Positions 53,532-64,000 of a DNA stretch of 64,000 nucleotides are shown here, piece by piece; position 1 is the stretch's first letter, and every line of letters starts with the position of its first letter. The translations under genes were made by a program, and so were the position numbers. Where the stretch lies: the NCBI GenBank assembly GCA_948146395.1, contig OX411544.1:92987232-93051231 (forward strand), in the 5' to 3' direction. The notes below the pieces were generated by a model. The model searched no databases, had not been told where the DNA came from, and saw nothing but the letters and a program-made list of their open reading frames with translations. The stretch is from Fragum whitleyi. Lineage: Eukaryota; Mollusca; Bivalvia; Cardiida; Cardiidae.

Positions 53532-54552
53532 TTAGCTCACCTGAGCACAAAGTGCTCAAGGTGAGCTTTTTGGGTTACTTGATGTCCGTGGTCCATTGTC
53601 CGTCGTGCGTCGTCAACATTTACATTGTGGACACTCTAGAGGCCATATTTTTAGCCAAATCAACCTGAAAATTGGTCAGAATGATTATCTTGATGAAATC
53701 TCTGACAAGTTTGAAATTGGGTCAAGTGGAGTCAAAAACTAGGTCATGGGGTCAAATCTTAGAAAAATCTTGTGGACACTCTAGAGGTCATATTTTTAGC
53801 CCAATCATCCTGAAAATTGGTCAGAGTGATTATCTTGATAAAATGTCCGACATGTTTGAAATTCGGTCAAGTGGGGTCAAAAGCTAGGTCACGGAGTCAA
53901 ATCATAGAAATACCTTGTGGACACTCTAGAGGCCATATTTTAAGCCTATTCAACCTGAAAGTTGGTCAGAATGATTATCTTGATAAAAGCTCGGACAAGA
54001 TCAAAATTGGATCATGCGTGGTCAAAAACTAGGTCATTGGGTCAAATCAAAGAAAAACACTGTGGACACTCTAGAGGCCATATTTTAAGCCAAATCAACC
54101 TGAGAATTGGTCAAATTGATTAACCTGATGAAATCTTTGACAAGTTTGAAATTGGGTCAAGTGGGGTCAAAAACTAGGTCACAGAGTCAAATCTTAGAAA
54201 AACCGTGTGGACACTCTAGAGACCATATTTTTAGCCAAATCAACCTGAAAATTGGTCAGAATGTTTATCTTGATGAAATCTTGGACAAGTTTCAAATCCG
54301 GTCAAGTGGGGTCAAAAACTAGGTCACGGGATCAAATCTTAGAAAAACCGTGTGGACACTCTAGAAACCATATTTTTAGCCCAATCAATCTGGAATTGGT
54401 CTGAATGTTTATCTTGATTAAATCTCAGACAAGTTTGAAATTTGGTCAATTGAGGTCAAAAACTAGGTCACGGGGTCAAATCTTAGGAATACCTTGAATT
54501 TTTAGATTGTTAATTCAGGTGAGCAATTTAGGGCCACTATGGCCCTCTATGT
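53532..54552 (+). mobile_element. Helentron-like element with six 145-bp units
   Basis: 5' hairpin TTAGCTCACCTGAGCACAAA / GTGCTCAAGGTGAGC, GTCCGTCGTGCGTCG, six units with GGACACTCTAGAGGCCATAT, 3' hairpin AGGGCCACTATGGCCCT. Same family as 6608-7927 but opposite strand. Recurrent 71-codon frames here are repeat artefacts. Confidence 0.87.
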
Positions 54553-54704
54553 TTTTAATGTTAAAGGCCTACTGTCCTTTGACAGTTGGACCATCTTAGT
54601 ATTTAAGTATTTCCAGGGGTAAGTTCCAAACTATTGTAAGTGCCTATATAGTTTTAGGCATTTACAATGCTTTTGGGCTATATCTCAATTTAGGATTTAC
54701 ATAT

Positions 54705-56373
54705 CAGACCTGGGGTTGATTACATGCCAGTGTAATCAATTACAATTACTTGCAGATTCTATGATTACTGATTACATTATGATTACACAGTTTTTCATTG
54801 TAATCAATTACAATTACAATTACTTTTATGATGTAATCATGATTACATCTGATTACATGTGATTACATTTTTATTTCAACCTTACTAATAAACATTTTTG
54901 TCTTTTTGGAAGTTTTTTTAATTCAAGTTAGGTTAACAATTAACAAAAAGTGGAAGGATAAACAGTAAATAATTTATGCCAATTCTTCTCTTAGGTCTGT
55001 TGATATATACCATGGTGCTTTTTATGAGTTTAGATATGCCCAAAGCTTTAATATCCTCTTATATTTGCCTCCACTGCTATGGAAAGCAGTGAGCACCTAT
55101 AGCCTAGGTTGACATTTATTAATGCTCTTATTGGTATTTTTGAATATTTGATGCACAAATAAAAGATAAAATTTAGATTTTTTTTCTGGCCAGAATCTTC
55201 TCAATTTTCAATTATATTTAGCATAATTATTTAACATTTTCTAGTTTTCATTTTTGTTTAAGTTCAGAAAATAAGAGTTTTTGCTATAGAATAATTCAGT
55301 ATGATTAACATTGTGAAAAAAAGAAAGTAAAGGCCTTAGACAGAGTCAATAATTCTTTTTTTTCAATTCATGGAAACAGCATGTCAAACTGTAAAACATA
55401 ATGGATATGTCAAATGTCTTTTAGGCTCATTTAACTTTGTCGGAAAACTTCAAAAGATAGTGTAATAACTATCCTGTGTTTGCAGTACTTTATTGAATTT
55501 TTGCCCGATGGACTTTAAAATTTACCCTTATGAATCAACATCAAGATTCCTGCATGGTATTGTAATGGGACAATCATAGCATAGATGCATGTACGTAGAA
55601 CTTTTGTCATGTTATTTGGATTTGAGAAAATTATCGGACAATTGAAAATTAATATAAGAAGAGAAGATTAATTTTTATGACAATCTATAAATGAATATCA
55701 AAATATAACTTTCATGGGCTGTCAAATACTAGTAAAGGGTTATTAACAGGTAATTGTTCAATAAGTGCCAGAGGCTATGGATTATCTTAGATGAGACTGA
55801 CACTTCTTTTAATTCCTAAACACCTTAAACATTATCATTATAACACTTCATGTTCATTAGACATTTTGATTAGTTTGAATTTTCAACATTTAAAGCAAGA
55901 AAACAGAATGTTCTAAACTAGGGGAAAAAAAACAACATTTGGGTATAAGACGATAATAGAAATATACTACATGATTATTTTTCCCAATACATTATCTGTT
56001 TTGGGAAAAATCTTTTTCTCAATTCAAGTTCTATCTAGTCACTCCAATTACTTTGAGAGTGTTTTCAATTGACATTTTTGTATTCAATACTAAACCTAGG
56101 ATGGTTATTTAAGTATAAATAAAAATTTGCCAAAATTAATATGACTATCATGGAAAATAATTTTTTTCAAAGCTTGTACTTGCAAACACAACAAATGTAA
56201 TCATAATGTAATCGAGATGTAATCACGATTACAGGCCTTTTTGCAATGTAATGGATTAAATTACGATTACATGTAATCAGAAATGCTCCGATTACCGATT
56301 ACAACATGATTACCTGAAAATTGTAATCAATTACATGTAATCATGATTACCGATTACGATTACCCCAGGTCTG
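54705..56373. mobile_element. hAT-like non-autonomous DNA transposon
   Basis: CAGACCTGGGGT at 54705 is inverted at the right end (ACCCCAGGTCTG, to 56373). Flanks are TTACATAT and TTACAAAT, an 8-bp target duplication with one mismatch. Both ends are packed with GTAATC/GATTAC repeats. No transposase frame is present in 1669 bp. Confidence 0.8.
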
Positions 56374-57330
56374 TTACAAATATACTACATGTACTACTAT
56401 TAACCCATTGATAAAATGACAAAATGAAACTCATTGCCAAATAGAAAGAGGTATAAGATGCAGAAGACTAAATAAGAGGGGGTTACGTGAAAAACTTCTC
56501 ACAACTTTTCAAGTGGTCAGCAGAAAACTATTGTAAGTACCTATTTATTTTATACTTACAATATTTTTGCTCTGATTCCTTGACACGATTTATGTCAAAG
56601 TTGTTGTAATGTGAATATAAATCCCAATAATCCCCTTTTGTTTGTTGCTCTGAGAAGAAAAAATTGCATTTGATTTGAAAGAAATCAAATTGTGGTTATG
56701 TATATGGACATTTTTTTTCTACCAGTATATGAAACAGACAATTTGATAGAGTACCATTCTCTACTCAGACATGAGTTTGTCTCCATGATTCTCTCTTGAG
56801 AATACTTTTTTTTTTAGAGAAAAGAAGAGTAGTTATTATGACAAAAATCAAGCTCTTTTGTTGACCCTATGTCTATATGAGTTGCAATGCTTTGGGGAAT
56901 CAAAGCACTGAAAGTACTGATGGTGAACGAACCTGGTGGCATTCTAGAGTGATATATTGAATTCAATTAGAAAAGAGAAATTATGAATGTAAAAAAGGAG
57001 GGAGGAATTGTCTCTACAAAATTTCCGTTATTCGGAAATTTCACTGCAAATTCAAAGAAAGGGAGAGAGAAGAAAAATCTTGTTAGAAAAATATTTGTTA
57101 GAATATGAGTTGTTACTCTGTGAAAATTTCGTTTACACATTTGAAATGGGTACATTTATTAATTAAACATAAATGGAGAAACGATTTAATCCTATCTCAA
57201 ACTGTCTTCAACCTATATCCAATGGTGTTTGTTTTTACAAAAGTATTTGTTATCATGTTTAAGCTTATTTCAAGTAATTTTGTTGTATTTGTTTTAACTT
57301 TTTTTTTTATCTATCTTTGTTTTTTCTCAG

Positions 57331-57417
57331 AGGATGAAAAGGTCTTTGAGTACCAACCAAAGAAACACCTATGAATATCAGTCAGTCCTGAACTGTACTC
57401 ATTGTTTAAAGTTATGA
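57331..57417 (+). CDS. Possible terminal exon of the SAM-like membrane gene
   Basis: A strong acceptor (TTTGTTTTTTCTCAG) is followed, in the phase left open by exon 4, by 28 codons starting RMKRSLSTNQRNTYEYQ and a TGA. The peptide shows no family feature, and the other frame reads EDEKVFEYQPKKHL then stop. It may be the true end, an alternative end, or chance. Confidence 0.3.
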   Translation, partial: RMKRSLSTNQRNTYEYQSVLNCTHCLKL

Positions 57418-58060
57418 TTTGTTAACTTATTAATAGTATTTTGAACCATAACCTGAGGGATTCATTTTTATCATATCTGAAGCCAAAACCACTTCCGTGG
57501 TTGACACTTTTGTCGTTATTCACTTTTATAACACTGCAGGATTTTTGCTGCTGATATTAGACTTTTCTGCTCTGAGCTAGTTTATGCTTAAACTGTAGTT
57601 AACCAATTCTTAACATATTTTGGGAAGGATGGAGCCAGTTTTCATTCATCGATTAAGATTTTTATGATTTCTGTAAAAAACGCAATGACTTTTCCAGAAA
57701 AAATTAACAACTAAACCCGCCTGTCGAATTGTAAACAAGTGCATGACGGATCTGGTCCCCCCTTGACCACGGCAATATCTACTCGTCAATTGGAGTGGTA
57801 TCTAGGGTTGAATATTTAGCTATCATTTATTCAATTTTCAAATAAAATTTTGAATTGATATGGTTTTACAGATTGAAAAAATGCAAAGTAGAATGGCCCC
57901 AATGAAATATCTTCCGTGCCTGTCGCATTTGGTATTCGGCAATATTCGCTTCTGAGACTGACGAATACGAAACGTTTTCGCTGGGAATAAGTTCACCGAA
58001 TATTCGAGTGTATCCTTACAGCCCTACTTCAGTCAACGCAATTTTACAGAAAAATCTTAT
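57418..58060. other. No gene recognised
   Basis: 57880-58030 contains TCGGCAATATTCGCTTCTGA and GAATATTCGAGTGTATCC, which look repetitive (relatives near 58980-59020), but no complete element was resolved. Confidence 0.4.
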
Positions 58061-58775
<715 letters not shown>

Positions 58776-59876
58776 TTAATAGCTGCATTCATCCCTATTC
58801 AAATAAAAGGTACAAGAAAGGTTGTACATGTAAAACACACTTCGAATTATTCTTAAAACCCGTCTCGAGACTGACTGTCGCTAGTTGAAAAGTTATGTAA
58901 CACCGCGTTACAGTTTCTCATGACACAAGGTGTCTTGATGTGTCATTCGTCTGAACTCGGCCGATTCTGTAACCTATATTTAAATCGGAGACGTCGGAGA
59001 TCGCCCGAGTATTGCCGAATGTAAGTTCAAGAGGACATGACCTAAATAAACACGTATTTCCGGCTAATTACTACAAGTTGCATCAGCGCAGGCTTGGGTC
59101 AAAAACATAGTATCTGTCTCTACGGTGTTTAGACACAAACTTTGTTTTTGCTTAAAACTCTCGACAAGCTTACGCCGATCAAAAATTCCCTTGATAAACA
59201 TTGCAAGATCATTTTGTGTTTTTCAAGGCGAATTTTCATTATCTTCACTTGATAAAGAATAATAGTACCATGCCATTCAAGAAATAAAGATTGATTTTGC
59301 GAAGAAAAATATTGAAAGATACTAAATTGAATTTTAAGAGGCGCTACTTTATTTCAAATGTATTAACATCCAACAGGATTTTCCTGACATGGTATATAAC
59401 ACTGGTGAACGACGTTCGTTCACCAAAAATCAAAGTCATATAAATACTGCCACTATATTCTATAGGAAGAAGACTTAATTTTCTTTAATGCTGTTCGATG
59501 GTTTGTCGAGAAATAATGGTGGATGATCAATTTGATAATCTCAACAATGTCTTACCAGTGAAATTATCAAAAGCTTATACCCCGCTTTCATTCATTTCAT
59601 CTGACATCACCCAAGCGGGGCCCAAAAAGTGGGGTCATCATGAACATTGCATAGCAGTCACATGCATAATGACGCGCTTTAGGAAAATTTGTCAAAATTT
59701 CTTCATTTGTCTACATTTGTCTCATTTTGCTAAAGAAAAGGAATAACCATTTGTTTTTCAAGGAAGATCAATTAGTATTTCACTTCTTGAACAATAAAGG
59801 CTATATTTTCACTTGGCTCTACCACTCGTGAAAATGTAGCTTTTGTTGTTCACTCAATGAAATATAATTCCATCTT
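58776..59876. other. No gene recognised
   Basis: The open frame at 59498-59746 shares CAGTGAAATTATCAAAA and TTTGTCTCATTTTGCTAAAG-like pieces with repeats at 46840 and 49450, so it is likely repeat-derived. A short foldback lies at 59775-59870. Confidence 0.5.
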
Positions 59877-60789
59877 ATAGTCCGTTTGACTTCTATATGG
59901 ACCAACATTTCGCCGAAAATCTCAGAAATTAATTGATGAAACGCATATTTTTCTTGACATATCATATTTTCCAGCTAGTACCATGACGAATTTTGTTTTT
60001 TCAGAATTTTTGAATGTAAAATAATGATTTTGTCCGTCCGTCTACATGTTAACTTCCAGCCTTTCATACCGACTTGTAACTGTATTAAACAGAACAGCGA
60101 ATTGTATAACCAAAAATAGTGCTGATTTGCATAGGGGCCAAGTAAAAAGTGTAAGATTTTAAGTGAATTGTTTTAGTATAAAATCAGGTATTTCATTATA
60201 ATTAAGTTTGTCGAAGATTTTTGCTACCGTTGGATATCAAATCTGAGTATATTCTCTCTTTTTCAGACACTGTTTGACCAGATAATTGATTATTGTTTTT
60301 ATTTATTCTGAAATGAACCCTATATTTACATGTAAAGACCAATCAAAAAGCATTATTAAACGAAGTAGATGGGAATTTCACGAGAAAAACTTGATGAGAC
60401 GGCGAATAATAACGGTAAAAATCACGTGCTATTTAAGTTTAAGATGACATGACCGTCGATATGCTAATAAGCATGCCCAAATAAGGAATAATGGACATTT
60501 CATCTGTCAAATATTTAGTATAAAACCACGTGTTTTACTATATATGTTTACAATTTCTTACTAGTAACAGCCTCCATCACCCCTCGTGTTTAAGAGCGGA
60601 AAATGCGAAAATATTAACATTAACTAGATAGACAAAAACATTATTTTGAAATCATTTTATTTTTAAAAAATATTTTTTGGAATGGTATAAAGTTGAAATT
60701 AAGATTTTACTACATACAAATCCTTCATTCAAACGCAATTTTATGTAATTGATTAAAAGGTTGATCCATATAGAAGTCAAACGGACTAT
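59877..60789. mobile_element. 0.9-kb TIR element, copy 2 (inverted to copy 1)
   Basis: ATAGTCCGTTTGACTTCTAT at the left and ATAGAAGTCAAACGGACTAT at the right are inverted. The interior matches 30433-31347 reversed (ACAAATCCTTCATTCAAACG, CATGACCGTCGATATGC). 913 bp, no coding frame. Confidence 0.8.
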
Positions 60790-62100
60790 ACACTGAATCA
60801 AACAATTATCCCCTATATATTCCAAAAACTATTTTTGTATAACTATATTAGAGGTCAGCTTGACCAACAACTATAGGAGGGATTTTAATCAAACTAAATC
60901 GCCAGAAGATTCAAAATAGAATTAATGGACTTTTGATGATATTGACAGTTGTTCTGTCTGTGGCTTTTACATGCCCATTCCATTGCTCAGCAACTAATGG
61001 ACAGATTTCATTCAATTTTTTCACAGATAGGATCAGTACCAATCACAGATGTACATGTTCTACTTTGGTTAAGGTTCAATGACGTTTGACGAGTTTTGGC
61101 CCTTGTTATGAAGAATACTTTTTTCAAATTGTATAAAAATCAAAGTGCTGAAAGCACTGAATGCACTTTTTATAGGTCAATATTTCTTTTAAAGATATTA
61201 AAAATATTCTGGGTTAAAAAGGAAAAATAGGTGGTACATACTAAGATTAGTCAGCACATATGTACTGGATTGTCTAATCTGGGATCAGACAAACTTGACA
61301 AGTTGATTCCTCTATATCAAGTCAAGGATATTCACTTGGTGACATAATAAGATAAATCAGGATTGTATCTTTGACCTCATATGATCAATTCTGTGAAGTG
61401 TTTTAGAATTTAGGCTTTGTCGGATGAAATGGCTTGTTTAGCCCTGAAGGTAAGCAAATATTGGTATATTATCTATATTTTTCATAGTTTTATTTATCAT
61501 CAAGCAAAAGAAAAGGTTAATGTCTTTTATATTGACATGTTTGCTGCTGCTGAAATGGTGTTTCAGAATCACTAATCAATGGGTCAGAACAAAAATATTG
61601 TAAGTGCCTATAAACATACAGTTAACAACATCATGAAATTGACAAGGTGAATGACTGTGGAAAGATTTTGGAATGAGATTGAATGAATGTGATGAATGAG
61701 TTTTGATCAAAATCAAAGGGAGGTAATCCAATAATGTTAATTTTGTTCAGGATGAAAAAAATCAGTGATATGTATTACCTTCCTTCAATTAAATATGCAA
61801 GCAAGCTCTATAAATAGCTTCTTCTTTCTTCAAAAACCAAACAGACGCTTGTAATTTAAATCATGTCAGTAAAATCATGAACTTTTCTAACTATAGTTAT
61901 TTTAATGTAGTTGTTGATCTTTTCTTTTTTAGTGAGTGCATAGAATGAATGAATGGAGCACTGAGTGAGGGATTCAGAATGGGTTTGATTGAGATGAATG
62001 TCAATTTAATGATGTCACTAACTGTATATAGGCACTTTGATGGGTCAGCTTAAAACCCATAGCCACTGACCAATCAACTTTAACATTTAGAATCAAACCA
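60790..62100. other. No gene recognised
   Basis: A Helentron-like remnant (60940-61100, GACAGTTGTTCTGTCTGTGG), the family B fragment at 61130-61285, and AT-rich sequence with no further structure resolved. Confidence 0.5.
61130..61285. repeat. Family B MITE fragment
   Basis: AAAGTGCTGAAAGCACTGAA and a diverged core AGTCAGCACATATGTACTGG are kept; the outer ends are missing. Confidence 0.5.
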
Positions 62101-62236
62101 GCCCTGTGTTTAGGTTGACAAAACAGTGAACACACTTTGCAAATTATACCCTACCTTATATGTGGACTTGCACAAAAAGCAGGGTATAATTATAATTTGC
62201 AAACTGTTTACACTGTTTTGTCATCCTGAAAGCAGG
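62101..62236. repeat. 130-bp palindromic MITE, full copy
   Basis: GCCCTGTGTTTAGGTTGACA and TTTTGTCATCCTGAAAGCAGG are the outer arms, with AAATTATACCCT / AGGGTATAATTAT inside. Confidence 0.75.
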
Positions 62237-62338
62237 ACTCTCGCAGTGATTGAGACATGGTTTTCAAAACAACAACTGTGTGTTTTGTATGTGAGTTAGT
62301 GTATCCATCAGTCTGGCTGTTATTTTGCGTAATAATGA

Positions 62339-62793
62339 ACTGGCAGGGCAGGGCTTAACCGTGACGTAATTTGGCGAGTTTACTTTTCAATAGTTTAGGT
62401 TCTCTCAAATTTTAGTCGGTAATCATCGTTAACGCATGCCTAATAACTGTATCCTAAAACCTAAAGGATTCACGTGCTTTGAGAAAGTGAACACATTTCA
62501 TCTTTTGGTAACCAAGGCCTCGTAACTTCAGCTTGATTAAGCTAAAGTTACGAGGATTTCGTTACCAATCTTAAGAAGAAAGTCAACATAAATAATTTGA
62601 GACCTTAAGATTGGTGACCAGATCCTCGTAACTTCAGCTTAATCAAGCTGAAGCTATCAGTATTTGGTTACCAATCTTAAGGTCTCGTGTTATTTATGTC
62701 GACTTTCTTCAGAAGTAGGTTATTTTAGATAAAAGCTGATTTACCTTAACCTTAAGTGCAACAACTTGTTACTTAGGCTCTGCCCTGCCAGGG
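62339..62793. mobile_element. Palindrome-bearing MITE (CTGGCAGGG ends), expanded copy
   Basis: ACTGGCAGGGCAGGGCTTAA at the left is inverted as GCTCTGCCCTGCCAGGG at the right. The CCTCGTAACTTCAGCTT hairpin occurs twice in this copy, once in 38063-38386. Confidence 0.8.
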
Positions 62794-63025
62794 CATTAAT
62801 CATGGATAATATAGTCCACCAATCTGATTTTGTCTGGACAAAATACTCTTACATTTATGTATGGATTCCTACCTAACTCGGTACAATTGTTTTCTGTCAT
62901 GAGAAGATGAGCTATTTGAAAGAAATTTTCAGATAGCTCAAAGTTCAAGGTCACAGCTGAGGGTCATATGTTTGAATGAAGGCTGACAACAAATTTTGGG
63001 AACAACCATTTAGTAAATGTAATAA

Positions 63026-63879
63026 TTTTTAGCTCCACTGGCTGAAAGCCACTGCACCTCAGAAACTACAGGATGAATTTCAACCAAACTTCACAGGAAT
63101 GATCCTTGGGTGACCTTCTTTCAAAGTTGTTTAAGAAATTTGGATCCAATGAAAAATATGTATTAAATGGGCGTGGCTAATTTCCAAATATGGTAAAAAG
63201 TGAGTTTTCTCAGATTCTAATTGATGGATACCAATTAAATTTTACATGAATGATCCTTGGGTGACCCTTTATCAGTCCACCAAAAATTATTGTGATCAGA
63301 TGAAAAATATGCATTTCATGGGCAGAGGTCATTTCTCTATATGTTATTTAGTGGAAACTTTACAAATCATTTTCTCTTAATTTAATTGATGGCTATCAAC
63401 CAAATTTCACATGAATGATCCTTGAGTGAATTTTTATCAATCTACCAAATTTTTTTGTGATCGGATGTATTTTATGGACGGAGGTCATCTCTCTATATGT
63501 TATATATTGGAAACTTTGAAAATCATTTTCTCAGAATGTAATTGATGGATATCAACATAATTTCTCTGGAATGATCCTTGAGTTAACCTTATCAGTCTAC
63601 CAAAAATTATTGTGATTAGATGAAAATTATGTATTTTATTGTCATTTCTCTATATGATATATAGTGGAAACTTTAAAAAATCATTTTCTCAGAATGTAAT
63701 ATCAACCAAATTTCACTGGAATGATTCTTGAGTTAACCTTTATCATGCAGCAAAAAATTAATGTGATTGGATGGAAAATATGTCTTTTATGGGCAGAGGT
63801 CATTACTCTATATGTTATATATTGGAAACTTTGAAAATCATTTCAACATCAGTAGAACCCAAAATATATTAAAATCTAG
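63026..63879 (+). mobile_element. Helentron-like element, CTAG-ended family, copy 4 (degraded)
   Basis: The 5' end TTTTTAGCTCCACTGGCTGA is joined straight to CCTCAGAAACTAC, so the (CCGT)n microsatellite has been deleted. Five diverged units follow, and the 3' hairpin is missing (ends AAAATCTAGT). Confidence 0.82.
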
Positions 63880-64000
63880 TTTACTGATCCCACCAAATAT
63901 ACCATTTTCAAATCCAAAGTTCTATAGACCATAAGGGAAATTCACCTCCAATAAAACATATATCCCATAGGGCTGCAATATGTCTAGGGCTTCCAGATTT

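Noticed and set aside
57105..57374. An 89-codon frame ending EDEKVFEYQPKKHL
   Set aside because: The frame does not match the phase left by exon 4, and most of it is hydrophobic AT-rich translation upstream of the acceptor at 57330.
59498..59746. An 82-codon plus-strand frame
   Set aside because: Pieces of it recur at 46840 and 49450, so it is likely repeat sequence.

Overview
This is an AT-rich animal genomic window with two spliced protein-coding genes arranged head to head inside a dense landscape of short, mostly non-autonomous mobile elements. The repeat style points to a bivalve mollusc. There are tRNA-headed SINEs, and elements built from a terminal hairpin, a (GTCC/CCGT)n microsatellite and tandem 145-180 bp units; from memory these resemble bivalve pearl/CvA/MgE and Drosophila DINE-1-like (Helentron-type) elements. 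The species is not determined. All exon models were made by eye from splice sites, phase and protein similarity recalled from family knowledge; no alignment was run.

Minus strand, 1764-24629: a complete gene for tubulin-specific chaperone E (TBCE). Fourteen exons were placed, all with GT-AG introns and phases that chain without conflict to 1599 coding bases (532 residues plus stop; human TBCE is 527). Domain order is CAP-Gly, leucine-rich repeats, then a ubiquitin-like C-terminus. The start codon is split: its A is the last base of exon 1 and TG opens exon 2.

Plus strand, from 24905: an unrecognised gene for a membrane protein with an N-terminal transmembrane helix, SAM-like helical segments, a coiled-coil-prone stretch and a second hydrophobic segment. 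Four exons chain in phase (282 residues to 53447), with a 24.5 kb third intron full of repeats. The 3' end is unresolved: a possible terminal exon at 57331-57417 is weak, and the gene may run past the window. The two start codons lie 275 bp apart, with an ETS-type ACTTCCGG and an inverted CCAAT box between them, suggesting a shared bidirectional promoter.

The remaining sequence is repeats: Helentron-like elements at about 2.4-3.1, 6-8, 9-10.4, 11.6-17.1, 21.4, 27.6, 31.4-32.6, 35.4-36.6, 39.3, 47.2, 48-49.3, 52.1-54.6 and 63-63.9 kb; TTAA-flanked palindromic MITEs; a hAT-like element at 54.7-56.4 kb; a pair of inverted 0.9 kb TIR elements; long foldbacks at 15.0, 45.8 and 46.9 kb; SINEs; a 19-bp minisatellite; and a 458-bp perfect tetranucleotide tract.

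The most notable pattern is that three Helentron-like insertions end 6-11 bp upstream of three different splice acceptors, all in the sense orientation, so that the element terminus supplies part of the polypyrimidine tract. T-rich target choice by the element could explain this.
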